A stretch of DNA of 9,110 nucleotides from an archaeon (GCA_016550395.1 JABXGY010000191.1:1-9110), one strand, 5' to 3'; positions 1 through 6,408 are shown, numbered from the stretch's first letter. The notes: generated from the letters alone by a model not told the origin. Program-made: numbers and translations.

Positions 1-372
1 AATCATTTTATCAGCAACGTTCCTCTGTTCTTGATCGTGATAAAAAATGACTGATCTATATTGCGTACCAACATCGTTCCCCTGCCGATTCAACGTAGTC
101 GGATCATGTGTTGCTAAGAAGATTTCCAGTATCTCTCGAAAGGTGATAACCGTGGGATCAAAGGTAATCTGAATTACTTCAACATGCCCCGTACGTCCAG
201 TACTAACCTGTTGATAGGTGGGATTTTCTACAGTGCCTCCTGAATACCCTGACTCAACTTTCATTACACCTTTTATTCGGTTGAACACTGCTTCTGTGCA
301 CCAAAAACAGCCGCCTCCAAGAGTCGCAGTACTCAGCGTAGTCATCTTCTTCGATTTCTGTTCTTTATTCAT
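1..372 (-). CDS. msrA: Peptide-methionine (S)-S-oxide reductase MsrA, 3' end cut by window edge
   Basis: Reduces the S-epimer of methionine sulfoxide, free or in oxidised proteins, back to methionine in the cytoplasm using a thiol reductant. Translating the minus strand from the ATG at 372 gives 124 open codons up to the window edge. The diagnostic active-site segment GGGCFWCTEAVF lies at residues 19-30, so the catalytic cysteine is C22, with a second cysteine at C25. Downstream the conserved SGYSGG (residues 40-45), GHVEV and NDVGTQYRS blocks are all in order, so the reading is intact. About one third of a usual 170-200 residue MsrA is missing off the left end. An SD GAGGT at 382-378 sits five bases before the ATG and supports this start; Met10 is a weaker alternative. 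It diverges from the next gene. No fused MsrB domain can be judged from this fragment. Confidence 0.96.
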   Translation of the reverse strand, partial: MNKEQKSKKMTTLSTATLGGGCFWCTEAVFNRIKGVMKVESGYSGGTVENPTYQQVSTGRTGHVEVIQITFDPTVITFREILEIFLATHDPTTLNRQGNDVGTQYRSVIFYHDQEQRNVADKMI

Positions 373-377
373 ACTAG

Positions 378-382
378 ACCTC
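378..382 (-). promoter_or_regulatory. Shine-Dalgarno site of msrA
   Basis: Minus-strand GAGGT five bases upstream of the msrA ATG. It decides ATG 372 over the internal Met10. A TATA-like AT-rich run at about 468-476 (minus strand) could be the promoter but would give a leader of roughly 70 bases, so the promoter itself is not called. Confidence 0.6.
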
Positions 383-519
383 GTTGATTTTTCGCTTCAA
401 AAAGTCAATGAATTAACGAATGGTACTCAGTAATTCCTAAAAGACCTCTAAGAATGATCAATTTCGATTATATTTGGCATCAAGAGACCCGCTGAAAAGG
501 AACTCCGCTTCGAACTCAC

Positions 520-527
520 AAATATTA
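520..527 (+). promoter_or_regulatory. Candidate TATA box for the toroid protein gene
   Basis: AAATATTA lies about 50 bases upstream of the ATG at 577. Archaeal spacing would put the transcription start near 547-550 and leave a short leader carrying the SD-like GAGGGA at 565-570, six bases from the ATG. The match to a TATA consensus is only moderate, and another AT-rich run at 468-476 competes with it. Confidence 0.3.
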
Positions 528-576
528 AGACCTTAATGAGAGATAGACTTTGTAAATTCTTGCCGAGGGAATCTCC

Positions 577-1515
577 ATGTCTGTTACCCTAACTGGGTTT
601 TCTCCAACCAAAGCTGAAGAATATATCATCAATTATGAGCATCCAATAATTGGAGAGTTCGTTAAACTTCTTCATCTTCGTGACATCCAAAAAGTCGCGA
701 CAAACGATTTAGCGTTCCTGGAACAACAAGAAAAATTACTACCTCATCTTAAGAATGCCCTCGGTCCTTGGATCGAAAAAAACCGTCAGCGGACATTTAT
801 CAGTTTTCAAGAGGTCATTTCTTTCTTCGGATATTTGGGTCTTAATGGTACATATATCCCGCAACTCGTTAAAGCAGTGAACCATCCATTTTTCAATTAT
901 AAAAGAGGAGATGGCGCTTTTCTTGCAAGCAGTGGTAAAATCAATAAATGTGCGAATATGCGATTTCTCCGTGCTGTTCTCGCATTAGGCTTTGCGCAAG
1001 AAGATTTCGTGAAGCAGGCTTGTGAAGAATATCTTGAATTTAATGTGAATCGTGAGGGTGAATGTCATGTACGTACCGATGGTAATCCATGCGCTTATGT
1101 CATGGTTCATACACTCCGTTGGTTAAACGAATATCCACTCCATTGGCGAGGAAAAACCTACAAGACTGCTGTGAAGAACATCCAAGACTACCTTCTTGGT
1201 TATGATCTCTCAACCGCTGATTTCCCCCGCCGCTATCCAGAACCTAATGTTAATTGGATGAAGTTTGGATACTTCCGTTCATATCAAAGCAGTATTTTTG
1301 AAGCTGCAGAAGCTTTGGTCCTTAGTGGAGTGAAAAAACATCCAGTACTTAAGAAAACGCTAGATGTCATTGGTTCACGATGTTTGAATGCCATTACCTG
1401 GAAACCACAATACGTCAAAAAGCCCTGGCCACTCACAATATTACCTCCACAACGAGGAAAACAGATAGGTAGCCCTTGGCTTACACTACGGGGGTTACGA
1501 ATTACAACTGCATAG
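577..1515 (+). CDS. Alpha/alpha-toroid protein, prenyltransferase/squalene-cyclase-like
   Basis: A 312-residue soluble protein of helical repeats, most like the terpenoid-cyclase/protein-prenyltransferase alpha-alpha toroid fold; relatives are often misnamed NifH or squalene cyclase. Recognisable blocks are a Cys-containing helix start (KCANMRFLRAVLALG, 124-138), a turn with E-C-H (162-164) followed by PC (171-172) and a helix reading YVMVHTLRWL, a FGYFRSYQSS segment (230-239), and a C-terminal GSPWLTLRGLRI (298-309) that resembles the usual PSKWxTLRALRVL end of this group. C125, C163, H164 and C172 could form a metal or thiol site, which is inference. The DxDD motif of class II terpene cyclases is not visible, so cyclase activity is not supported. 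The start is ATG 577 with GAGGGA at 565-570. It diverges from msrA and converges with the next gene with a 16-base gap. The biological role is unknown. Confidence 0.72.
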   Translation: MSVTLTGFSPTKAEEYIINYEHPIIGEFVKLLHLRDIQKVATNDLAFLEQQEKLLPHLKNALGPWIEKNRQRTFISFQEVISFFGYLGLNGTYIPQLVKAVNHPFFNYKRGDGAFLASSGKINKCANMRFLRAVLALGFAQEDFVKQACEEYLEFNVNREGECHVRTDGNPCAYVMVHTLRWLNEYPLHWRGKTYKTAVKNIQDYLLGYDLSTADFPRRYPEPNVNWMKFGYFRSYQSSIFEAAEALVLSGVKKHPVLKKTLDVIGSRCLNAITWKPQYVKKPWPLTILPPQRGKQIGSPWLTLRGLRITTA

Positions 1516-1531
1516 GCTCAAGTCATAGAAT

Positions 1532-2851
1532 CTATTTCTTAGGAAAGTCCTTGAAGACATCCTCGAGTGTTGGTTTACCAATTTCTTGGAGCTCATAGCG
1601 CACTCGAACTGAGGGTTTGTTTATTTTGACGACGCGACCTAAATCGATTGGAGTACCAATCACCACAACATCGGCATCAACGGCTTCAATCGTTTTTTCT
1701 AGTTCTTTGACCTGTTTCTCACCATAACCCATCGCTGGTAGGATTTCGCTAAGGTGACCATATTTCTCGAAGGTGGCTTTAATTGATCCCACAGCATAGG
1801 GGCGAGGATCAATAATGTCTGCAGCTCCATACTTCTCCGCAGCCACCCATCCTGCGCCAAATTCCATCTCACCATGAGTTAGTGTTGGACCATCCTCGAC
1901 AACAAGTACCCGTTTTCCACGGATGGCTTCAGGATTATCAACAAAGAGGGGTGAGGCAGCATCAATAATGGTCGCACGTGGATTTACAACCCGAATGGTT
2001 CGGCGAACCTGTTCAATACAATTGGGTTCAGCTGTGTCGACTTTGTTGATAATGACAACATCAGCCATTCGAAGATTTGTTTCGCCTGGGTGATACATGA
2101 CTTCATGTCCGGCTCGGTGTGGATCTGCTATTACAATGTGGATATCTGGCACGTAAAATGGAAAATCGTTATTGCCACCATCGAAGATAATGACGTCTGC
2201 TTCCTTCTCAGCTTCCTCAAGGATTTTTCCATAATCCACTCCAGCATAGACAATGGCCCCTCGATCGATATGAGGTTCGTATTCTTCCATTTCTTCTATG
2301 GTAGTCTTATACTTCTTGAGATCATCAACAGTTTCAAAGCGTTGACATACTTGTTCTGCTAGGTCCCCATAAGGCATAGGATGTCGAATTACAACAACCT
2401 TCAACCCCTTTTCACGAAGAATTTGAACGACTCGACGGCTAGTCTGGCTCTTTCCTGAACCCGTTCGAACTGCACAAATCGCAACGAGGGGTTTCTTACT
2501 CTCTATCATTGTAGTGCTTGGTCCCATTAACCGGAAATCAGCACCCATTGAGTGAACCCACGAGGCAAGGTGCATAACATCTAGGTGGGCAATATCACTA
2601 TAGGCAAAAATCACCTGCTCCACATCAAGCTCTTTTACAAGCTTAGGCAGCTGCTCTTCAGGAAAAATTTGAATACCTTTGGGGTAGAGTTTTCCAGCAA
2701 GAACTGGGGGATAGCTCCGGTCTTCAATACCTGGAATTTGGGTGGCTGTGAAGGCCACAACTTCATATTTCTCATTATCTCGAAAATAGACATTGAAGTT
2801 ATGGAAGTCGCGTCCCGCTGCACCCATGATAATCACACGTGTTCGTGCCAT
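1532..2851 (-). CDS. P-loop NTPase of the cyclic 2,3-diphosphoglycerate synthetase-like / COG2403 family
   Basis: A 439-residue cytoplasmic protein with an N-terminal Rossmann-like domain (VIIMGAAGRDFHNFN, 6-20) joined to a P-loop domain. The Walker A is RTGSGKS (129-135), a Walker B-like strand is DVIIFDGGNND (219-229), and a G-protein-like NKVD lies at 269-272. Length and domain order match proteins named either predicted GTPase (COG2403) or cyclic 2,3-diphosphoglycerate synthase. The true synthetase of thermophilic methanogens closes 2,3-diphosphoglycerate into a cyclic anhydride with ATP. Whether this member does so is not shown, because family members are common in organisms not known to make that solute. 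I favour the family call without the activity. The start is ATG 2851, with a weak SD-like GGATGTG nine bases upstream. It diverges from the methyltransferase gene and converges with the toroid gene. Confidence 0.85.
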   Translation of the reverse strand: MARTRVIIMGAAGRDFHNFNVYFRDNEKYEVVAFTATQIPGIEDRSYPPVLAGKLYPKGIQIFPEEQLPKLVKELDVEQVIFAYSDIAHLDVMHLASWVHSMGADFRLMGPSTTMIESKKPLVAICAVRTGSGKSQTSRRVVQILREKGLKVVVIRHPMPYGDLAEQVCQRFETVDDLKKYKTTIEEMEEYEPHIDRGAIVYAGVDYGKILEEAEKEADVIIFDGGNNDFPFYVPDIHIVIADPHRAGHEVMYHPGETNLRMADVVIINKVDTAEPNCIEQVRRTIRVVNPRATIIDAASPLFVDNPEAIRGKRVLVVEDGPTLTHGEMEFGAGWVAAEKYGAADIIDPRPYAVGSIKATFEKYGHLSEILPAMGYGEKQVKELEKTIEAVDADVVVIGTPIDLGRVVKINKPSVRVRYELQEIGKPTLEDVFKDFPKK

Positions 2852-2928
2852 GGTCGATTACACATCCAATAATGGGCACGGTTGTGGCTTCCCAGTAAAA
2901 GCATTACGTTTCATCAGAAAGTTGTCCT

Positions 2929-2944
2929 ATATTCGAATGAATAT
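2929..2944. repeat. Inverted repeat in the divergent promoter region
   Basis: ATATTC, four bases, then GAATAT, between two divergent genes. The left arm overlaps the minus-strand sequence GAATATAG, which could be a TATA element for the P-loop NTPase gene. A regulator site is possible, but the arms are short and AT-rich, so chance is a real alternative. Confidence 0.25.
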
Positions 2945-2970
2945 CTGAGGTTGATGTCTGACAAGCTAAG

Positions 2971-2976
2971 TATAAA
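2971..2976 (+). promoter_or_regulatory. TATA box of the methyltransferase gene
   Basis: TATAAA preceded by a purine-rich AGCTAAG stretch that could serve as BRE. At archaeal spacing the transcript would begin near 2998-3000. That is downstream of the first in-frame ATG at 2985 and argues that 2985 is not the real start. The leader would then carry GGTGAT at 3011-3016. Confidence 0.5.
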
Positions 2977-3020
2977 GCGAATATATGTTTCAGGATCTGA
3001 TATTCAGTGTGGTGATTGTT

Positions 3021-3842
3021 TTGACTCGAGAAATGGTTCGCAAGTACTATAACGAGCAAGCCCAATTCGAATGGCGCCGGCTCGTTCAAGATGCTTATCA
3101 TAAACTGGAATTTGAAACAACCTTGCGCTTCCTTAAGAAATATTTACCATCTGACGGTCTAATCCTCGATGCAGGTGGAGGACCTGGTCGCTACACAATT
3201 GAACTAGCTAAACAGGGTTACGAAGTAATTCTATTTGATTTTAGCCCTGCATCATTAAAAAAAGCAGGCAGACAAATACGACGAGCAAAAGTCCAAGATC
3301 AGGTCAAACAAATCACTGAAGGCTCTATTACTGATATGGGAATTTTCAAAGATGGCAGCTTTGATGCAGTTCTCTGTTTGGGTGGAACACTGGGACACAT
3401 ACTCGACAAAATCCATCGAGACCAGGCAATTGATGAGCTTATTCGAGTAACAAAAGCGCGTGCCCCACTCTTTGTATCCGTGATTGGGCGACTGGCACTC
3501 TTCAAAGCTGCTTTAGAATCATTTCCTGAAGAACTACGGCACAAAGAATTGTACCTAAAGATTCTCGAAACAGGAAACTATGAAGGAGGACATGGATTTA
3601 CGGCAACTCATTTTTTCCTTAGCGAAGAACTCGAAGCAATTTTTCAGAAAAAATCTGTGACGATTTTAGAAATGGTAGGACTCGAAGGACTCGCTTCTAC
3701 GCATCGAAAGAAGTTGAATCAGTTAGCACGAAAATACCCAAAAATCTGGAAGAACTGGCAGGAATATCACTATAAAACCTGCACTCACCCCCATGTCGTG
3801 GGAACCTCTGAACATTTCATGATCATTTGCCAGAAATCTTAA
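3021..3842 (+). CDS. Class I SAM-dependent methyltransferase
   Basis: Transfers a methyl group from S-adenosylmethionine; the substrate cannot be told from sequence. Numbered from TTG 3021, motif I is LDAGGGPGRY (49-58), an acidic residue ends the second strand in FDFSP (D73), and the motif IV region reads DAVLCLGG (115-122). An N-terminal YYNEQAQFEWRRL segment precedes the Rossmann core, and a helical C-terminal part carries the substrate side. About 270 residues is normal for a stand-alone class I enzyme. Three starts are possible. ATG 2985 lies upstream of the predicted transcription start. TTG 3021 has GGTGAT five to six bases upstream. ATG 3033 gives an N-terminus (MVRKYYNEQ) of the kind expected for this family but has no SD at normal distance. 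I chose 3021 with modest confidence; 3033 is equally plausible biologically. The gene appears to be monocistronic. Confidence 0.9.
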   Translation: MTREMVRKYYNEQAQFEWRRLVQDAYHKLEFETTLRFLKKYLPSDGLILDAGGGPGRYTIELAKQGYEVILFDFSPASLKKAGRQIRRAKVQDQVKQITEGSITDMGIFKDGSFDAVLCLGGTLGHILDKIHRDQAIDELIRVTKARAPLFVSVIGRLALFKAALESFPEELRHKELYLKILETGNYEGGHGFTATHFFLSEELEAIFQKKSVTILEMVGLEGLASTHRKKLNQLARKYPKIWKNWQEYHYKTCTHPHVVGTSEHFMIICQKS

Positions 3843-3857
3843 TCTAACCAATTAAGG

Positions 3858-3931
3858 TTGACGAAAGTCAAGCTTTGGCACCCCAAAATTCCGGTTTAGA
3901 GCGCAATTGCGACCTCCTAAATTCGTTTTTT
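3858..3931 (+). other. Cluster of small hairpins ending in T6, possible 3' UTR structure or terminator
   Basis: Sixteen bases after the methyltransferase stop come three consecutive self-complementary units. The first is TTGAC-GAAA-GTCAA (3858-3871), a stem capped by a GNRA-type tetraloop. The second is TTTGG-CACC-CCAAA (3874-3887). The third is the perfect palindrome CGCAATTGCG (3902-3911), flanked by weakly complementary TTTAG and CTAAA. A run of six T follows at 3926-3931. On the plus strand this could end the methyltransferase transcript, since archaeal termination favours T-runs, or form a small structured RNA. The individual stems are short, so structure beyond chance needs comparison with relatives. 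Confidence 0.35.
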
Positions 3932-4106
3932 GAAGACAAAACCTGACAAAAAACAAATAAAAGCCACCGTTTACCAGCTCCTTGCTAGTGAGGGTGTGTT
4001 CCATGCGGGAAAAACACAGCAAAAGCACTCTCTTAATCGGCTTGCGAATCCTCAAAATCCTAATTACTCCCTTTCTCAGGGATTCAAAACGAGGATAATC
4101 TCAATC

Positions 4107-4151
4107 CAATTGGGATGAAGTTCTTTTTTTCACTGAACTTCGTCCCAGTTG
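4107..4151 (+). terminator. Long stem-loop upstream of psmA, possible terminator
   Basis: Arms 4107-4123 and 4135-4151 pair over 17 base pairs with only two G-T wobbles on the plus strand (core GGGATGAAGTTC with GAACTTCGTCCC) around an 11-base loop that starts with seven T. A T-rich stretch follows. It lies about 265 bases after the methyltransferase stop and about 65 bases before the psmA TATA box. Termination of upstream transcription is the simplest reading. A regulator-binding palindrome or the end of an unseen small RNA are alternatives. Confidence 0.45.
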
Positions 4152-4214
4152 ATTCTCTTTTCATTTTATTCCATTTTCAATTCTACAGAAGCTCTATTGA
4201 TGTTAGAGACAAAC

Positions 4215-4222
4215 TTTTATAA
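4215..4222 (+). promoter_or_regulatory. TATA box of psmA
   Basis: TTTTATAA, 42 bases upstream of the psmA start. Predicted transcription starts near 4245, leaving a leader of roughly 20 bases with the SD GAGGT at 4250-4254, nine bases before ATG 4264. This is a well-formed archaeal promoter and points to psmA being transcribed on its own. Confidence 0.6.
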
Positions 4223-4263
4223 CTCCACAGGGTGAACGTGCCATTACCAGAGGTCGAACTGCA

Positions 4264-4974
4264 ATGATGGAACGAAGTCTTGCCTACGATCGTGCAATTA
4301 CTATCTTTTCACCTGAAGGTCGATTGTATCAAGTTGAGTATGCTCTTGAAGCTGTGCGTCGAGGAAAAACAGCAATTGGGATTAAAGCTGCAAATGGTGC
4401 TGTTATCGGTGTTCACAAAGAAGCTACTTCGCCCTTAATGGATTTGGATCAGATTCAGAAAATCTATGTTGTGGATAAGCATATTGGGTGTGCAATCGCT
4501 GGGCTTCATGCGGATGCTCGTGTCCTTGTGGATTTTGCCCGAGTGCAGAGTCAAATTAACTTCATTACTTATGGTGAACCTATTGATGTGGAAGTTCTGA
4601 CCAAGAAGGTATGTGACCTGAAACAGAACTATACACAGGTTGGTGGTATTCGCCCATTTGGCGTTTCATTACTAATTGCTGGTGTGGATTCACAAGGTCC
4701 ACAAATCTTTACCACTGATCCTTCTGGTTCTTACTGGAGTTGGCGGGCAACAGCGATTGGGTATAATTCAGAAGCAGCTCGAGAGTACTTGGCAAAGAAT
4801 TACAAACCAACAATGAAACTGATGCCTGCTGCAGTCAAGTTATGCATCGATACGCTCCGGCAGGTAGTCGAAGAAAAGCTCGACGAAGAAGCCATGGAAA
4901 TTTCAATTGTAGATACTGACAAGCGAGAATTCACACAACTTACAAAAGATGAAATCCGCAGCGTACTTGTCTAA
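4264..4974 (+). CDS. psmA: Proteasome subunit alpha
   Basis: Forms the outer heptameric rings of the archaeal 20S proteasome, gating substrate entry to the beta-subunit proteolytic chamber and docking ATPase activators such as PAN or Cdc48. The 236 residues are full length. The N-terminal gate signature YDRAITIFSPEGRLYQVEYALEAV lies at 8-31, with Y8, D9, R10 and P17 in the same positions as in the Thermoplasma protein as I recall it. K66 (in IQKIYVVD) falls where the known activator-pocket lysine sits, so HbYX docking is probably retained. The ADARVLVDFAR and GVRPFGVSLL-type blocks (here GGIRPFGVSLL) are present. As expected for an alpha subunit there is no N-terminal threonine nucleophile. 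Two adjacent ATGs (4264 and 4267) make the start ambiguous by one residue. No beta-subunit gene is nearby. It converges with the NYN gene. Confidence 0.97.
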   Translation: MMERSLAYDRAITIFSPEGRLYQVEYALEAVRRGKTAIGIKAANGAVIGVHKEATSPLMDLDQIQKIYVVDKHIGCAIAGLHADARVLVDFARVQSQINFITYGEPIDVEVLTKKVCDLKQNYTQVGGIRPFGVSLLIAGVDSQGPQIFTTDPSGSYWSWRATAIGYNSEAAREYLAKNYKPTMKLMPAAVKLCIDTLRQVVEEKLDEEAMEISIVDTDKREFTQLTKDEIRSVLV

Positions 4975-5035
4975 CACTTAACCATTATTCCCCCCAAGCC
5001 CTCATCATTCATGTAAATCGAATTAAGACCTGAGT

Positions 5036-5584
5036 TTAGCCCTCAAGGTCCCAATCATCACCTTGATCTTCTTTTTTCTCCTTCTTTTCCTTCCCTTTGA
5101 TTACACGAATTTGGTATTCGAGCGGTTGGTCCAATCGGATCACATGATCTGCGGCATTTTGGACTGCAACGCTAAACCCAGGTTCGAAACCGATTGAAAT
5201 GGTTTCAAGCCCATGTTCACGAGCACGACGAATAATGGGTGCCACTCGGGCATGGCGACTAAAAATCGCAAGAAGCTTTGTTGCATCACCAAGAACAAGA
5301 TCTATAGAATCCACAGCCATATGAAGGTGAACATCTGAAGTAGTTATTACTGGAGTGAAACCACTATTTGATATAGCCTCTAGTAGTTTAGCGCTTGCTC
5401 GCTCATTCAAGTAAACTTTCGCAACGCCAATTTTCCCTAATTTTTTAATGCTGTTTTTCAAGTCATCTAAACGAACTTCAAATTCACGTCTTAATACATT
5501 TGGGCCATCGATAAGAAGAGCTACACGACCTGAACGACGCAAGCGTGAAACGAGACGTACAAGACTTCTAATTCGAGATGACAT
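5036..5584 (-). CDS. NYN/LabA-like (TIGR00288-type) protein with degenerate active site
   Basis: A 182-residue protein with a short basic N-terminus, an NYN (PIN-like RNase fold) domain and a charged C-terminal tail rich in K, E and D (163-182). The first catalytic-type strand is intact (LIDGPN, D26), as are AVD (D92) and the family-typical block GFEPGFSVAVQNAADHVI. Relatives, as I recall them, read R-D-A-D-F at the position occupied here by RHARV (110-114), and an Asp lies where H86 falls upstream of D92. Several metal-binding acidic residues therefore appear lost, so nuclease activity is doubtful and an RNA-binding or structural role is likely. I chose ATG 5584 because a TATA element sits 24-31 bases upstream, fitting a leaderless transcript. 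An in-frame TTG at 5638 would add 18 residues but precedes that box. It converges with psmA and diverges from the next gene. Confidence 0.83.
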   Translation of the reverse strand: MSSRIRSLVRLVSRLRRSGRVALLIDGPNVLRREFEVRLDDLKNSIKKLGKIGVAKVYLNERASAKLLEAISNSGFTPVITTSDVHLHMAVDSIDLVLGDATKLLAIFSRHARVAPIIRRAREHGLETISIGFEPGFSVAVQNAADHVIRLDQPLEYQIRVIKGKEKKEKKEDQGDDWDLEG

Positions 5585-5607
5585 TGATGGCTTCACATTT
5601 AGGTTAC

Positions 5608-5615
5608 TTATATTA
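5608..5615 (-). promoter_or_regulatory. TATA box for a leaderless NYN-gene transcript
   Basis: Minus-strand TAATATAA occupies roughly positions -31 to -24 relative to ATG 5584, so transcription would begin at or within a few bases of that ATG. No SD is visible before it. This arrangement decides the start over the in-frame TTG at 5638. Confidence 0.5.
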
Positions 5616-5669
5616 ACGGGAAATTGTTCTTTCCTCAATCTACTTTGGTATGCCTTAATTCTTTTGTTT

Positions 5670-5676
5670 CATATAC
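5670..5676 (+). promoter_or_regulatory. TATA-like element for the gene beginning near 5692
   Basis: CATATAC after a T-rich run. At normal archaeal spacing it would start transcription near 5697-5701. That would favour GTG 5701 (leaderless) or ATG 5728 (short leader with weak GGGGA at 5715-5719) over the first ATG at 5692. It lies back-to-back with the NYN-gene promoter about 55 bases away. Confidence 0.4.
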
Positions 5677-5691
5677 GGAAAGTTTAAGCGT

Positions 5692-6408
5692 ATGTCTTTG
5701 GTGTATGCGAAAACGGGGATAATTAACATGAAGCAAGTTATTGAACAGGAAAAAGCCTGGGAAATGATTCGTGGTGCCAAAAGTGCTGGGGGTCAAGTGG
5801 TATCCGCTTCAATTCATGTACGAATCATAGAAAGTTCTAATGATGTTGATTTCTACAAAACCACGGAGGCTATTCTCGGTGAAGGATTTAACCAACCCCG
5901 TGGGCGTGTCGTTATAGTGTGGGGAGAGCATGCTACAGGTATCAATAACTTAACCAATCTTTGGCTCCATTATGGGACCATCGAAGCTTCTGATATCATC
6001 ACAACCTGTCGAAAATTAGCTGAAAAAGCTGGTTTTGGAGAAACCGGGCGGCTTCGATTAACCTGTTCTATTGAATTCTCAGAAAGAAATCGTGTTGTAA
6101 CCCTTCATGATCTTGCTTATCCCGCGCGTGGAGGCGAAGCTGTGGCAGACACCTTTGCATTACGCCCCTACAAAGCCGTAAGTACCAAGGGTGAATACAC
6201 TTTCAGAACATTACAAGAACTGAAAGACTTCCTCAAAAAGGTCAAAGACGCTGAAACTCACAAATTTGATGATAAAACAGGAAAATGGGTACGCTGGGTT
6301 GAAGTCGAACAGACCGAAGATAAACTTCTAGTAAATATTCCGAGTCAAAAAGGTTCACGACAACTCCAAATTGATCTCGAAACAGGGAAAGTAGAAGAAA
6401 AGAAATAA
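5692..6408 (+). CDS. Conserved-looking soluble protein, function unknown
   Basis: I do not recognise this 238-residue protein. It has no signal peptide, no membrane segment and no obvious catalytic motif. It looks like a mixed alpha/beta fold. A helical N-terminus (KQVIEQEKAWEMIRGAKSAGG) leads into strands SASIHVRII and RVVIVWGE, then a helical middle (DIITTCRKLAEKAGFG) and strands RLRLTCSIEF and RVVTLHDL. A lysine-rich helix follows (LQELKDFLKKVKD). The C-terminal strands include KWVRWVEVEQ, LLVNIP and a closing LQIDLETGKVEE. Amino acid use and codon periodicity look coding throughout. The start is uncertain: ATG 5692, GTG 5701 or ATG 5728 (226 residues); the promoter position favours the later two. 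It diverges from the NYN gene, a pairing that could reflect shared control, and is followed 101 bases on by a membrane-protein gene in the same direction. Confidence 0.75.
   Translation: MSLVYAKTGIINMKQVIEQEKAWEMIRGAKSAGGQVVSASIHVRIIESSNDVDFYKTTEAILGEGFNQPRGRVVIVWGEHATGINNLTNLWLHYGTIEASDIITTCRKLAEKAGFGETGRLRLTCSIEFSERNRVVTLHDLAYPARGGEAVADTFALRPYKAVSTKGEYTFRTLQELKDFLKKVKDAETHKFDDKTGKWVRWVEVEQTEDKLLVNIPSQKGSRQLQIDLETGKVEEKK

Larger units (their letters stand above)
3843..4263. other. 421-base spacer between methyltransferase and psmA, no convincing gene
   Basis: No reading frame here has both a plausible start and recognisable protein character. The spacer contains, in order, a cluster of small inverted repeats ending in a T-run (3858-3931), an ordinary-looking AT-rich stretch, a long stem-loop (4107-4151), a T-rich stretch (4152-4180) and the psmA promoter (4215-4222). 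A degraded gene or a non-coding RNA is possible, but neither can be shown from the sequence alone. Confidence 0.6.

Noticed and set aside
218..433. Plus-strand frame of 71 codons
   Set aside because: It is antisense to the clear msrA coding sequence over most of its length and has no protein character of its own.
3868..3918. Perfect minus-strand AGGAGGTC (3918-3911) followed by a 12-codon TTG frame ending at 3868
   Set aside because: It resembles a strong SD, but the frame is very short, there is no promoter, and it lies antisense to the probable 3' end of the methyltransferase transcript. Chance is the simplest reading.
3890..3925. tRNA-like fragment (TAGAGCGCAATTGCG resembles a D-arm end)
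   Set aside because: No matching D-stem, no T-arm (GGTTCGAATCC type) and no acceptor pairing could be found on either strand.
3930..4118. 62-codon plus-strand frame in the methyltransferase-psmA spacer
   Set aside because: It opens with TTG inside a T-run, has no SD, its sequence matches no family I know, and its stop falls inside the left arm of the long stem-loop. It is more likely chance than a gene.
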